A DNA stretch of 64,000 bases, from positions 1 to 64,000 of the forward strand of contig DXIM01000008.1 in NCBI GenBank assembly GCA_019112895.1, given 5' to 3'. The notes under the pieces were generated by a model, which searched no databases, had not been told where the DNA came from, and saw nothing but the letters and a program-made list of their open reading frames with translations. Position numbers and translations under genes: made by a program. Numbering within the stretch: the stretch's first letter is position 1; every line of letters starts with the position of its first letter. Positions 1 through 9,311 of the stretch are shown one piece after another. The stretch comes from Candidatus Stackebrandtia faecavium (GTDB taxonomy: Bacteria > Actinomycetota > Actinomycetes > Mycobacteriales > Micromonosporaceae).

Positions 1-683
1 CCACCGCCGAGGTCGACTGCCGCGGACGTGACGTTCGCCCAGTGCACGACCAGGCCGGCGTCGCGACGCAGGCTCGCCGGACCCGAGTGCGAGCTGACGC
101 AGCTGAAGTGGCCGTGGTACTTGGCGGCGTACTTGAGGGCGCCGAAGCCACCCATCGAGAAGCCGGCGACGGCGCGACCGTCGTATTCGGCATAGGTGCG
201 GAAGTTGGCGTCGATCCATGGCAGCAGCTGGTTGATGTGGAAGGTTTCCCAGTTGCGCGGGCCAGTGTTGCTGCTGACCGGGTTGGAGTACCAACCACAT
301 GAGGCATCGGGCATAACCACGATGACGTCTTTGCCTGCGGTGAGGTCGACGATGCCGAGGTTGTGGAAGTCGGTGAACTGTCCGGCGCCTCCGTGCAACA
401 TGTACAGGACCGGGTAGCGCTTGCCGCTGTCGTGGTATCCCTCGGGCAGCAGCACGTTGACGCCCGGGTCCCATCCGATCTCCTCGGTGGAGAAACGGAA
501 GTATTCGAGACGGTCGCTGATCGACTCGTTCTCGACGATGGTCAGGCCGTGACCGTTTTCGGCGGCCATCGCAGTCTGCGAACCGATCAGCACACTGCCG
601 AGGGCTCCGACGCCGGCGACACCGGCGGCGCCGGCGAGGACCTTGCGACGGCTGAAGCGGCCGACCTTGGGGGCGTTGTCCAT
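1..683 (-). CDS. Tat-exported alpha/beta-hydrolase esterase (esterase D / antigen 85 family), 3' end cut by window
   Basis: I read this gene from the minus strand; it runs off the window's left edge, so its C-terminus is missing. The ATG at 683 is followed by a twin-arginine signal (RFSRRKVLAGAAG, about residues 9-21), a hydrophobic stretch and a likely AMAA cleavage site near residue 40. The mature part matches the PF00756 esterase family: a YPVLYMLHGGAG strand-loop, a VIVVMPD strand, a WETFHINQLLPWID segment and a nucleophile elbow GFSMGGFGA whose Ser is the likely catalytic residue. The catalytic Asp/Glu and His would lie beyond the window. The family includes mycolyltransferases, formylglutathione hydrolases and secreted carboxylesterases, so the substrate cannot be assigned. 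It probably acts outside the membrane. Confidence 0.9.
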   Translation of the reverse strand, partial: MDNAPKVGRFSRRKVLAGAAGVAGVGALGSVLIGSQTAMAAENGHGLTIVENESISDRLEYFRFSTEEIGWDPGVNVLLPEGYHDSGKRYPVLYMLHGGAGQFTDFHNLGIVDLTAGKDVIVVMPDASCGWYSNPVSSNTGPRNWETFHINQLLPWIDANFRTYAEYDGRAVAGFSMGGFGALKYAAKYHGHFSCVSSHSGPASLRRDAGLVVHWANVTSAAVDLGG

Positions 684-1073
684 GAACTCTCCTTCTTGAC
701 GTCGCCGCACCCCGGTTGGGTCAGCGACGCTTGTGACCGTTGAAACCACACAATGTATAGCCCTAAGGATGATGGACTTCAATACCGATCGCTGATGGGG
801 GAGGACGCCTTTTGCGCTATTTTTACGCAGATTATGGACCGTGCAGAACGTGCATTGTGCTCCGTTACTGTCCGGTAACGCATCGCAGAAGCTCGATGTC
901 TAGCTGCTATTATGTCGGAACGAATAAAAGTGGCCACGGAGCGAGGTGTTTTCACAGTAGACTTTCGTGGGTTCGGCGGCGCTATACCGGCGAAATGAAG
1001 TTGCCGCAAATTACCGTGCATCGAAACGGGGCAAATACGGTCAAATCGACCGTCGGATTCGGTCGTGTCGAAG
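684..1073. other. Intergenic region with no supported gene
   Basis: About 390 bp between the esterase start and the end of the YdcF-type gene. It is visibly more A+T-rich than its surroundings (for example near 765-850 and 905-945). It must hold the esterase promoter. Open frames exist on both strands but have poor codon use and no recognisable motifs. No tRNA-like fold was seen. Confidence 0.5.
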
Positions 1074-1754
1074 CTAGCTGCGTTCCAGCGCCTCGTCCAG
1101 CGACGTCTCACGTACTCCCAGGTAACGGGGTTGCCCGCCGGCGATCGCTTCCCACGTGGCTTTAACGCCGGCGCCGTATTCACGCACCACACTTTTCATC
1201 CATGTAGGCCGGTAGCGACGCACCGAATCGTCCCCGACCCCGAGGGTGTCGATGCCAACACTGCGGCACAGCGCTACCGCGCGGTCGAGATGGAAAGACT
1301 GCGTCGTCACAATCATTTCGGAGACACCGAAAATGTCGCGTGCCCGCGCACAAGAGTCGAAAGTATCGAAACCGGCGTAATCGCCGACGACCTTGTCATC
1401 CGGCACGCCCCGTTCGATCAGCCAGGCCCGCATCGGATCGACCTCGTTGTAGTTGTCTTGACCGTTGTCCCCGCTCACCAAGATTGCTTCGGCTTTACCG
1501 GACTCGTACAGTTCCCGGGCGATCTCCAGCCGCGCGCGCAAATACGGAGACGGCGTGTTATCCGGATAGACCTGGGCGCCCAAAACCATGACGACTGGCC
1601 TGCTGTCGACATCTTGTAGCGAGTAGACGTGTCCCGACGCGAACGACCGCAGGAACAAGTGCGAACCCATGACCAGGACCGAAAGCCCGACCGTCAGTGC
1701 CAACGTGGCGATGACGATTCGACGGAAAGACAGCCACGACGCCACACCACTCAT
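1074..1754 (-). CDS. YdcF/SanA-family (DUF218) membrane-anchored protein
   Basis: A protein of about 226 residues, using the ATG at 1754; a TTG nine codons upstream is also possible. It has an N-terminal membrane segment (about residues 12-32, IVIATLALTVGLSVLVMGSH) followed by a DUF218 domain: PVVMVLGAQVYPDNTPSPYLRARL, AEAILVSGDNG, a MRAWLIERGVPDDKV helix-loop, and MIVTTQSFHLDRAVALCRSVG. This is the SanA/YdcF fold, linked in enterobacteria to envelope barrier function and vancomycin exclusion, but its biochemical activity is not established. The domain probably faces outside. It is a lone gene, transcribed toward the esterase. Confidence 0.85.
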   Translation of the reverse strand: MSGVASWLSFRRIVIATLALTVGLSVLVMGSHLFLRSFASGHVYSLQDVDSRPVVMVLGAQVYPDNTPSPYLRARLEIARELYESGKAEAILVSGDNGQDNYNEVDPMRAWLIERGVPDDKVVGDYAGFDTFDSCARARDIFGVSEMIVTTQSFHLDRAVALCRSVGIDTLGVGDDSVRRYRPTWMKSVVREYGAGVKATWEAIAGGQPRYLGVRETSLDEALERS

Positions 1755-2166
1755 ACAGCCATCGTAAAGCGATGCTGCCAATGGCGGGCGACGTGAAATC
1801 GTTGGCCGTTAAGGGAAGTGCGGAAACCGTGCGAGCATCTGACGCAGGTGGCTGGAGCATCGCATGCGCGTGGGGAACAACAGCGTGGCGTCAGTGGCGA
1901 CTGCTTTGAGTACACGGCATCTGCGGGTACGGGGCAACCACATGTCAACCGCGACGCCCGGCCGCGCGGCTGCCCAGCGATGCTTATACATGCGGGGACG
2001 GTCACGGTAAGTGGTTCTCACATGTCCGTAACATCTGCGAAGCTTCACGTACCACCAGCGCGAGCGGTCATGTCATGTCACCGCAGATGCCAATGAAAAC
2101 GTGATAATGAGCCGCATTCGCGAATGAACCTGGCTATATCTATTGCATACGCGATACCGTGAGGGC
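1755..2166. other. Divergent promoter region upstream of the molybdate operon
   Basis: About 410 bp between two divergent genes. I see no credible coding frame. Just before the regulator start is an A+T-rich patch (TATATC at about 2135) that could be a -10 element. I looked for a molybdenum-cofactor riboswitch fold and did not find one by eye. Confidence 0.4.
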
Positions 2167-2577
2167 GTGGCGGAATTTCGTATCGGTGAAGCGGCAGAAC
2201 TGCTCGGTGTCAGCACCGACACGGTGCGCAGGTGGGCTGATGCTGGACGTTTGCGCGTCACTCGCGACGACAATGGACACCGTCTCGTTCCTGGTGAAGA
2301 ACTCGCTGACTTCGTGCGCGGCCAGCATGAAGCACCCGGTTCGGCGCATTCGTCGGCGCGCAACCGGCTGCGCGGGATCGTCACCGCGATCACCGTCGAT
2401 TCCGTTATGGCTCAGGTGGACATTGCGGCCGGCAACTTTCGAGTCGTGTCGCTCATGAGCGCCGAAGCGGTGCGCGATTTGGGGCTCGAGGTCGGTTCGG
2501 TCGCTGTGGCCGTCATCAAAGCCACGAACGTCGTGCTCGAAGCAGAACAACCCCCTGATGTGGAGTCTCGACCATGA
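2167..2577 (+). CDS. Helix-turn-helix molybdate-binding (TOBE) regulator
   Basis: About 136 residues from the GTG at 2167; a TTG at 2143 is the alternative start. The N-terminus is a MerR/excisionase-type helix-turn-helix (FRIGEAAELLGVSTDTVRRW, about residues 3-22, then GRLRV and a GHRLVPGEELADFV wing). The C-terminus (about 60-130) is a single TOBE/Mop domain (RNRLRGIVTAITVDSVMAQVDI, then VVSLMSAEAVRDLGLEVGSVAVAVIKATNVVL), the oxyanion-binding fold of molybdate sensors. It overlaps modA by ATGA, so it is translationally coupled to the transporter and is the likely molybdate-responsive regulator of the operon. Confidence 0.9.
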   Translation: MAEFRIGEAAELLGVSTDTVRRWADAGRLRVTRDDNGHRLVPGEELADFVRGQHEAPGSAHSSARNRLRGIVTAITVDSVMAQVDIAAGNFRVVSLMSAEAVRDLGLEVGSVAVAVIKATNVVLEAEQPPDVESRP

Positions 2578-3332
2578 TTCGTCAAAGCCTCACCTGCACG
2601 GCCGTCGCCTCGCTCTTGTTCGTCGCCGGTTGCGGCGGTTCCGGCAACAGCACCGAAGAAGAAGTCTCCGGCGAAATCATCGTCATGGCGGCAGCATCGC
2701 TGACTGAAACGTTCGACGTTCTCGCCGAAGACTTCGAAAAGGAACACCCGGGAACCGAGGTCACGGTTCTATACGACGGGTCGTCGTCTCTGGCCGCGCA
2801 GATCAACAATAAGGCGCCGGCGGACGTGTTCGCGTCCGCTGATGTCACCAATATGGCGGTTGTGGTGGACGCCGACGGGGTAACAGGCGAACCAGAGATC
2901 TTCACGCACAACAGCCTCGTCATCGCTGTCCCAGAAGGTAACCCGGACAACATCGACGGCCTCGATGCTCTCGCCGACGTCAGTGTGGCGTTGTGCGCAG
3001 AAGAAGTACCCTGCGGCAGCGCCTCCGTTGCTGAGCTTGAAGCCGCAGACGTCACGCTCGAGCCTGACACGTACGAAAAGGACGTGAAGACGACGCTCGC
3101 GAAAGTCACCCTCGGCGAAGTCGATGCCGCGCTGGTATACCGCACCGACGCGCAAGCCAATTCGGACGTGACCGCGATCGAATTCCCGGAAGCCGCAGAA
3201 GCGATCAACGATTACCCGATCGCGGTGTTGCGCGAGGCGCCAAACCCGCGTGGGGCGAAAGAGTTTGCCGCTTACGTCCAAAGCGAGCACGGTCAGGAAA
3301 CGTTGCAGTCTCACGGCTTTGGAGAACAATAA
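2574..3332 (+). CDS. modA: Molybdate ABC transporter substrate-binding lipoprotein ModA
   Basis: 252 residues. A lipoprotein signal peptide with lipobox VAGC (Cys about 20) precedes a ModA domain: IIVMAAASLTETFDVLAEDFEKEHPG, VTVLYDGSSSLAAQI, APADVFASAD, and a C-terminal half with VDAALVYRTDA. The serines of the AASL and SSSL segments are the expected oxyanion ligands. It captures molybdate or tungstate outside the cell for ModB/ModC. It overlaps the TOBE regulator by ATGA and modB follows after 2 bp, so the four genes form one operon. Confidence 0.95.
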   Translation: MIRQSLTCTAVASLLFVAGCGGSGNSTEEEVSGEIIVMAAASLTETFDVLAEDFEKEHPGTEVTVLYDGSSSLAAQINNKAPADVFASADVTNMAVVVDADGVTGEPEIFTHNSLVIAVPEGNPDNIDGLDALADVSVALCAEEVPCGSASVAELEAADVTLEPDTYEKDVKTTLAKVTLGEVDAALVYRTDAQANSDVTAIEFPEAAEAINDYPIAVLREAPNPRGAKEFAAYVQSEHGQETLQSHGFGEQ

Positions 3333-3334
3333 CC

Positions 3335-4162
3335 ATGCAGCGCCCGGCCCGACCGCAACGGGATTCACGTTCACGACAGTCCGCGAAATCCGCGATGCCG
3401 TTGGCGCTGATCATCCCGGCCGCTATCGGTGTTGCGTTTCTCGTGCTGCCGCTTGTTGGTCTCATCAGCGCCGCGTCGTGGTCGAGTCTTCCGTCGCGAC
3501 TGACTGAACCCGACATACTGCAAGCCCTGTGGCTGTCGATCCAGGCAGCGACGCTGGCCACGATCGTGTGCGTGGTGTTGGGTGTCCCGTTGGCGTGGAT
3601 GTTGGCGCGAGTCGAGTTCCCGGGCGTCAAGGTCGTGCGGGCGCTCGTCACCGTTCCCTTGGTGTTGCCTCCGGTCGTTGGCGGTGTGGCACTGCTCCTG
3701 GCGTTCGGACGCAACGGTTTCGTCGGAAGCTGGCTGTTCGACACGTTCGGCGTTTCGCTGCCGTTCACGACGACCGGTGTGGTTGTCGCCGAAGCGTTCG
3801 TGGCGATGCCGTTTCTCGTCATCAGCGTCGAAAGTGCTCTACGTTCCTCCGACACGCGTCTCGAGGAAGCCGCCGCCACCTTGCGCGCCGGCCGTTGGGC
3901 GACGTTCGTGCACGTGACGTTGCCGCTGGTGACGCCGGGTATCGCTGCGGGGGCAGTCTTGTGCTGGGCGCGGGCTCTCGGTGAATTCGGGGCCACCATC
4001 ACCTTTGCCGGCAACTTTCCCGGGCGGACCCAAACAATGCCGTTGGCGGTGTATCTGGCGCTGCAATCGGATCTGGAGGCCGCGATCGTGTTGAGCTTGA
4101 TCCTGCTGGTGCTTTCCGTGACGATCCTCGCGGCTCTGCGCGATAAGTGGGTGGCGAGGTGA
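3335..4162 (+). CDS. modB: Molybdate ABC transporter permease ModB
   Basis: 275 residues with about six predicted membrane segments, starting with PLALIIPAAIGVAFLVLPLVG. The ABC-2-type inner-membrane EAA loop is seen as EEAAATLRAGRWATFVHVTLPL, followed by ALGEFGATITFAGNFPGRTQTMPLAVY, a segment very typical of ModB/CysT permeases. It forms the channel for molybdate uptake. Its stop overlaps the modC start (TGATG), giving tight coupling to the ATPase. Confidence 0.95.
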   Translation: MQRPARPQRDSRSRQSAKSAMPLALIIPAAIGVAFLVLPLVGLISAASWSSLPSRLTEPDILQALWLSIQAATLATIVCVVLGVPLAWMLARVEFPGVKVVRALVTVPLVLPPVVGGVALLLAFGRNGFVGSWLFDTFGVSLPFTTTGVVVAEAFVAMPFLVISVESALRSSDTRLEEAAATLRAGRWATFVHVTLPLVTPGIAAGAVLCWARALGEFGATITFAGNFPGRTQTMPLAVYLALQSDLEAAIVLSLILLVLSVTILAALRDKWVAR

Positions 4163-5229
4163 TGCACACGGATACCGCATTTCTCGACGCCCGGCTGCGT
4201 GTCGAACGCCGGGACTTCGTACTGGACGTGTCGCTGCGCATCGACGCGGGTGAAGTCGTTGCCCTGCTGGGGCCGAACGGTGCCGGTAAGACCACCGCTT
4301 TGCGCACACTAGCTGGCCTTCAACCCCTGTCGCAGGGCCATATTCGTCTCGGCGGCGACGCGATTGTCGATACTGAACGCAGACACGACATCGATGCCCA
4401 TCGGCGCGATATCGGCGTCGTTTTCCAAGAATATCTGCTGTTTCCTCACCTCACTGCTGTCGATAATGTCGCTTTCGGACTCAGGCGTAGCGGGCTGCGT
4501 AAACAGGAAGCCCGGAAACAAGCCCACGCCTGGCTCGACCGTGTTGCGCTCGGCGAATACGCCCAGCGCAAACCGCGTGACTTGTCGGGTGGGCAGGCGC
4601 AAAAGGTCGCGCTGGCGAGGGCGCTGGCACTCGAACCGGGGCTGTTGCTTCTCGATGAGCCGATGGCCGCACTCGACGCCGGGACGCGGCTGCATACGCG
4701 GTCGCTGCTGCAGACGCATTTGAGGAATCGCCGCGGAACGACGCTGCTGGTCACTCACGACCCGCTCGATGCGTTGATGCTGGCCGACCGTCTCGTCATC
4801 GTCGAAGACGGCGAGATTGTCCAGGTCGGCGATGCCGCTGCCATCACCGCGCAACCTAAAACGGAATACGTCGCCCATCTCGTCGGGCTGAACCTGTACT
4901 CCGGGACCGCCAACGGTTCCCGCGAGGTCGCTATCGGCGGCGTCGAGTTCACTGTCGACTCGGCGGTGGACGGGGATGTCTATGTCGCGTTCGCGCCTCA
5001 GGCGGTCGCGGTGTACACGGACCGACCGCATGGCAGCCCCCGGAACACTTGGGCCGCAACCGTTACCGGGGTCTCGCGTCACGGTGACAACCTGCGGTTG
5101 ACCTTGTCGGGGCCGATCGACGCCAGCGCCGACATCACGCCGTCCGCCGCGTCCGACCTTCGGCTCGACACCGGCAGTCAGGTGTGGGCGGCTGTGAAGG
5201 CCAGTGAGACCCGCGCCTATCCGGCATAG
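4162..5229 (+). CDS. modC: Molybdate ABC transporter ATP-binding protein ModC
   Basis: About 355 residues from the ATG at 4162, which overlaps the modB stop; a GTG at 4147 is in frame but would overlap more. Walker A is GPNGAGKTT (about residues 36-44), the signature is LSGGQAQKVALARAL, Walker B is LLLLDEPMAALD and the H-loop is LLVTHDPLDAL. A C-terminal domain of about 120 residues (from VGLNLYSGTANG) resembles the TOBE-type regulatory domain of ModC and would bind oxyanion. It powers ModB and ends the operon. Confidence 0.94.
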   Translation: MHTDTAFLDARLRVERRDFVLDVSLRIDAGEVVALLGPNGAGKTTALRTLAGLQPLSQGHIRLGGDAIVDTERRHDIDAHRRDIGVVFQEYLLFPHLTAVDNVAFGLRRSGLRKQEARKQAHAWLDRVALGEYAQRKPRDLSGGQAQKVALARALALEPGLLLLDEPMAALDAGTRLHTRSLLQTHLRNRRGTTLLVTHDPLDALMLADRLVIVEDGEIVQVGDAAAITAQPKTEYVAHLVGLNLYSGTANGSREVAIGGVEFTVDSAVDGDVYVAFAPQAVAVYTDRPHGSPRNTWAATVTGVSRHGDNLRLTLSGPIDASADITPSAASDLRLDTGSQVWAAVKASETRAYPA

Positions 5230-5631
5230 CGCGGCCGTGCGGAGTGGGTTCGGGCATTGCCGCACTCTCTCCAGCCTGGATCGCGGTGCTCGACCGTTGG
5301 CGGCAGGTGGTGACCGCCCAGCCCAGGGACGGTGGCCCTCTCTGCAGGCGGTGGCTTGTCACGAAGGGTCCGCCGTAGCGGTCCATAACCGACGGGTCAC
5401 TTCCTTCTTGAGTCGGGGTCTTGGCTCGGTCCGCTGCGTGGCTTCGCGCTCAAACGGTCGGGAATGCGTCGAGGCAAGCCGAGTAGTACGCGCACTCCTG
5501 GTCAGCTCGCCTTCTCGAGCACGGGGTCTCGGCTTCGGGCGATAATGCGTCCATAGTGCCGTACTTAAACCTTGACACTCATGAATCGCGTTTATAGGGT
5601 TCGGCTATCTGCCCACAATCAGGAGAAGACC
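5230..5631. other. Intergenic region with a weak possible terminator
   Basis: About 400 bp after modC. Shortly after the stop, GTGCGG at 5237-5242 can pair with CCGCAC at 5260-5265, followed by TCTCTCC. This is a weak candidate terminator for the molybdate operon. The rest shows no credible gene. Confidence 0.3.
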
Positions 5632-6825
5632 GTGTTGTCGCGCCCATTTTCTGGTGCCCATCGAACCCGCATGCTCGCCGCCGTTGGTGCGGCGGCAGCG
5701 GTGGCGACCACCGCCATCGTTGCCGCTAACGTCCACGCCGAATCCAATGATGGTTTGGGAAGCTGTCACGACACCGGCGATGGTTATGGCGTGTGCGTCA
5801 CCATGCCCGTTGATGACAAACCGGACGAAACCATCAATTCGGAAATGGCGCGCCACATTGAGGCGACCGAAAAAGGCGACACGATTCGGATGGCCATGTA
5901 TGAGTGGCAGCTCGCCGATGACGAATCAGACGGTCCGGAGAAGATCGCCGAAGCGCTCGTTGACGCTCACGATCGGGGAGTGGACGCCGAGGTGGTCTTG
6001 GGGGATACGACCGACCTTCGCGACGGCAAAGACGTGAACAAGAAGCTGCGGCAGCTGCTGAATGATAGCGGGGTCCCCTATAAGGTCTGCATGGACGCGT
6101 GTGTCGATGTGGACCCGGATAACCGCAAAGGGGCCATGCACAACAAGTTTGTGTTGATTGAGCGCGGCGATGACAACACGATCTTGCAGTCGTCAGCCAA
6201 CTTGCTCGAGGTGCAGGCGCGGTCTCCGCAAAATATGCTCATCAACCGCAATGACGACGCGCTGTTTGAGTACCTGAGCGAGAACTGGGAGAAACTCAAG
6301 GCGGAGAAGCGTTGGGACCACAGCGATATCGAACGCCTAGGCGATAAAGACTCCAAGGCCTACATTTTCCGTCGCGACAAAGGTGACCCATTTCTGGCAA
6401 TACTCAAGCATGTCACCGAATGCACGCCGGAGCACAACAAGGTTTGGTTGACCGCTAGCGGCGGCTCGCTCGGTGGCGAGAAAGTGCTGGCGAGGTTGGC
6501 CGAAATGCAAGACGAATTGGGTTGCGACGTGCGTGTCAATGTGAGCGTGGGTGACAACAACGAAAAGGCGGTGGAAGACGCCGGCATCGACAAGGACAAA
6601 GCGATGTCGTTGTCGCGCAACCACAACAAGTTGCTCTACATTGATGCTACCTATAACGATAAGACCGGGCCGGTAGCCTTCACCGGGTCATATAACGCAT
6701 TGGACACTGGCACGTCGTTGCGTTTCAACGACGAAGTCATGATTCGCTGCGCCGATACGGACGTGACCACGTGGTACGAGGGCTATTTTGAGCTGATGTT
6801 CGACAATGCGAGCAACCGTACCTAG
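5632..6825 (+). CDS. Secreted phospholipase D-like (HKD) protein
   Basis: 397 residues from the GTG at 5632, preceded by AGGAG six bases upstream; in-frame upstream starts lack a ribosome site. The N-terminus is a Sec signal peptide (MLAAVGAAAAVATTAIVAANVHA). Two HKD motifs are visible: HNKFVLIE (about residues 168-175), with Glu where Asp is usual and followed by LQSSANL, and HNKLLYID (about 325-332), complete and followed by FTGSYNA. This arrangement is that of a two-lobed secreted phospholipase D or nuclease. Several acidic stretches suggest an extracellular protein. The substrate (phospholipid or nucleic acid) cannot be told. It may be expressed alone. Confidence 0.85.
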   Translation: MLSRPFSGAHRTRMLAAVGAAAAVATTAIVAANVHAESNDGLGSCHDTGDGYGVCVTMPVDDKPDETINSEMARHIEATEKGDTIRMAMYEWQLADDESDGPEKIAEALVDAHDRGVDAEVVLGDTTDLRDGKDVNKKLRQLLNDSGVPYKVCMDACVDVDPDNRKGAMHNKFVLIERGDDNTILQSSANLLEVQARSPQNMLINRNDDALFEYLSENWEKLKAEKRWDHSDIERLGDKDSKAYIFRRDKGDPFLAILKHVTECTPEHNKVWLTASGGSLGGEKVLARLAEMQDELGCDVRVNVSVGDNNEKAVEDAGIDKDKAMSLSRNHNKLLYIDATYNDKTGPVAFTGSYNALDTGTSLRFNDEVMIRCADTDVTTWYEGYFELMFDNASNRT

Positions 6826-7649
6826 ATTTGGTGCGTGGTCGTTGGTCGCGGCGACGCGGGCCAGGATCGTGGTGTCGCTGGCTTCGGTACGGCCCCGTGG
6901 ACGTGTGATGCGTCCGGGGAGACTGAGCGCCGAGCCGGTTTACCACGTCCCGGCCGGTTCGTGACCCATCGCCACTGAGAAGGATCGACCTTGCTGCGAA
7001 GCAGGTCGGCACGGTCTTGGCGAGGTCGGCGGCGGCAAGGCCGCCGCGGACGACAGAACCTGGTCGCTGAACAGACCGCGAGCGCGCCAAACGCCTCAGA
7101 CAGTCCTATCGGCAATCGACGCGTCGTCCCGACTCGCCGATATCGATACCCGGCCTGACGGGACCGCTGTCACCGCGATGAGGGCCCGCAGCCCGGTCGC
7201 AAGCATCGATCACACGTGCCGTACCGATACTGCGGACCGGACAGCGGGATCGTGGCCCCGCAACGAGCGGCGTGCGGCATCGCGCCTGCGTCAGGCAAGT
7301 GCAGTATGGTCGCGGGATCCGGCGCTACGCGATACAAGGAGTGACCCCGATGTCGATGCTGTGAGGCCACGATGGAAGGCCCGGCTGGATGCGAGCATGT
7401 CGCAGGTGAGACGAATACCAACTGCCTTCCCGGTCCGGCCCGATTCGCAACCGCAGTCCGCTTGCTCGCTCCGGGTAGTCGTCGCTCCGCGACGGTGTTG
7501 AGTTCCCGCTCCACGAGGTCGGATTCTCGACCGACTCGAAGCAGCACCGGCCGAGTCCGGGCCGGTGTTTGGGGGTAGCGCACAGGGAATCTCCCGCGCA
7601 CGGCACGTTTCTCAATAGGATTGATTCTCGACTCGAAGGGGCGCAGCGC
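6826..7649. other. Long region with no convincing gene
   Basis: About 820 bp between the secreted PLD-like gene and the cardiolipin synthase gene. Open frames on both strands are rich in Arg/Pro/Ser, use poor codons, and show no motif. The minus frame around 6826-7115 looks like degraded coding sequence, but I cannot assign a family. The cardiolipin synthase promoter must lie in its distal part. Confidence 0.4.
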
Positions 7650-9311
7650 ATGGTTGGTTTCTTCATGGGTACGAGCGTGTTCGTCATCGTGGAGTACGTC
7701 ATCAAGATCCTGGCGATCGGTATCGTTCCCGAGAACCGTCGCCCGTCGTCGTCGGCGGCATGGCTGCTGCTCATCCTGTTTCTGCCGATCGTGGGCGTGC
7801 CTTTGTTTCTCATGCTCGGCAGCCCTTATGTCAACCGCCGCCGCGCGCGCATCCAGGCGCAAGCTAACCAGCTCTTTGAGAAAGGCACCGACCTGCTTCC
7901 GACCGTCCCCGAGGCTGTGACGCTTTCCGCTGAGCTTCACGGCATCGTCGAACTCACGCGCAGGCTCACAGAGTTGCCGATGGTCACCGGAATCAATCAC
8001 GGCGTCGAGATGGGGTATGAGGCGAGCATCGACCGCATGACGAAGCTCGTCGCGTCGGCCCGGGAGACCGTGCACGTCGAGATCTACATCGTGTCTCGTG
8101 ACGAAACGACCGAGGGCTTCTTCGCCGCGCTTGAAGACGCAGTGAAACGCGGGGTGAAGGTGCGAGTGCTGCTCGATCACATTGGGTCGCGCAAATACCG
8201 CGGATTCCGCGCCATGCTGAAATGCATGACCAAGGCCGGAATCGATTGGCGGCTCATGCTGCCCTTCCGGCCTTTTCGCGGAAAGATGCGCCGCATCGAC
8301 CTGCGCAACCACCGCAAGCTCATGGTCATCGACGGCCGGGTCGCGGTCATGGGGTCGCAGAACATGATCGAGGCGCCGTACGGATCGAAGAGGAACCGCG
8401 AACTTGGCCGCCGCTGGAACGACATCACCATCGAGCTGACCGGCGAAATCGTCTCATCCCTTGAGGCCGTGTTCATCGTCGACTGGTACGCCGAGAGCGG
8501 CGAGATCGTCGACATGCACGCCTACCGCGGCGAAGGCGATGCAGATGACGCGGCACAGCTGCTGCCGACTCGGCACGTTCCGCAGTGGTCGGTCGGCGGC
8601 GAGGTGAACGCGGTGCAGCTGATCCCGTCGGGGCCGGGATTTCGCACCGACCCCAATCTGCGGGCGTTCAACTCCCTGATCTACCGGGCGAAGCGGCGCC
8701 TGGCGATCGTGAGCCCTTACTTCGTTCCAGACGAATCCCTGCTCGCCGCGATCACGACGGCCGCGTACCGCGGGGTGACTGTCGAGCTGTATGTCAGCGA
8801 GGTCGCCGACCAGTTCATGGTGGATCGGGCCCAGTCGTCGTACTACCAGGCCCTGCTTGACTCCGGGGTGCGCATCTATCTGTACCCGGCCCCCGAAGTG
8901 TTGCACACCAAGTGTTTTCTCGTCGACGACGAGATCGCAGTCTTGGGATCATCTAATATGGATATGCGTTCGTTCGGTCTGAACTATGAGATCAGTCTGC
9001 TCGCTTACGGCGGCGACATCGTCGACCAAGTGCGCGACGTGATCGACGAGTACGCCGCACTCAGCAGTGTGCTCGACGCCGAGGAATGGCCGAAACGATC
9101 GATGGTCAGGCGCTATGTCGAGTCGGTTATGCGGCTCACCTCGGCGCTGCAGTTAGTGAGAATCAAATCCAGTTTCTGCTCAGTCCGTATCGCCGGTGGC
9201 GTCGTCGGGTCGGGACGGTCAGTACGCGACCGTGAAGTGGCGTTGCGTCGGCTCAGGTGCCTCGATCTCGTCCAGAGCGGCAATGGCGAGGTCCTCAGCC
9301 GATATTCGTGA
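7650..9311 (+). CDS. cls: Cardiolipin synthase with read-through C-terminal extension
   Basis: About 553 residues from the ATG at 7650, with GAAGGGG upstream. Two N-terminal membrane segments (VFVIVEYVIKILAIGIV and AAWLLLILFLPIVGVPLFLM) are followed by two PLD lobes with motifs NHRKLMVID and HTKCFLVDD, the latter followed by LGSSNMDMRSFGLNYE. This is a typical bacterial cardiolipin synthase that condenses phosphatidylglycerols at the membrane. The normal protein seems to end at LTSALQ (residue about 501): TAG and TGA occur in tandem at 9154-9159, but one base out of frame. The frame instead continues 52 residues into the convergent neighbour. The extra tail looks like non-protein sequence. 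Confidence 0.9.
   Translation: MVGFFMGTSVFVIVEYVIKILAIGIVPENRRPSSSAAWLLLILFLPIVGVPLFLMLGSPYVNRRRARIQAQANQLFEKGTDLLPTVPEAVTLSAELHGIVELTRRLTELPMVTGINHGVEMGYEASIDRMTKLVASARETVHVEIYIVSRDETTEGFFAALEDAVKRGVKVRVLLDHIGSRKYRGFRAMLKCMTKAGIDWRLMLPFRPFRGKMRRIDLRNHRKLMVIDGRVAVMGSQNMIEAPYGSKRNRELGRRWNDITIELTGEIVSSLEAVFIVDWYAESGEIVDMHAYRGEGDADDAAQLLPTRHVPQWSVGGEVNAVQLIPSGPGFRTDPNLRAFNSLIYRAKRRLAIVSPYFVPDESLLAAITTAAYRGVTVELYVSEVADQFMVDRAQSSYYQALLDSGVRIYLYPAPEVLHTKCFLVDDEIAVLGSSNMDMRSFGLNYEISLLAYGGDIVDQVRDVIDEYAALSSVLDAEEWPKRSMVRRYVESVMRLTSALQLVRIKSSFCSVRIAGGVVGSGRSVRDREVALRRLRCLDLVQSGNGEVLSRYS

Noticed and set aside
7170..8312. Long minus-strand open frame of 380 codons
   Set aside because: It is antisense to the cardiolipin synthase gene, is rich in Arg/His/Asp with no motif, and its codon use is that of a G+C-rich shadow frame.
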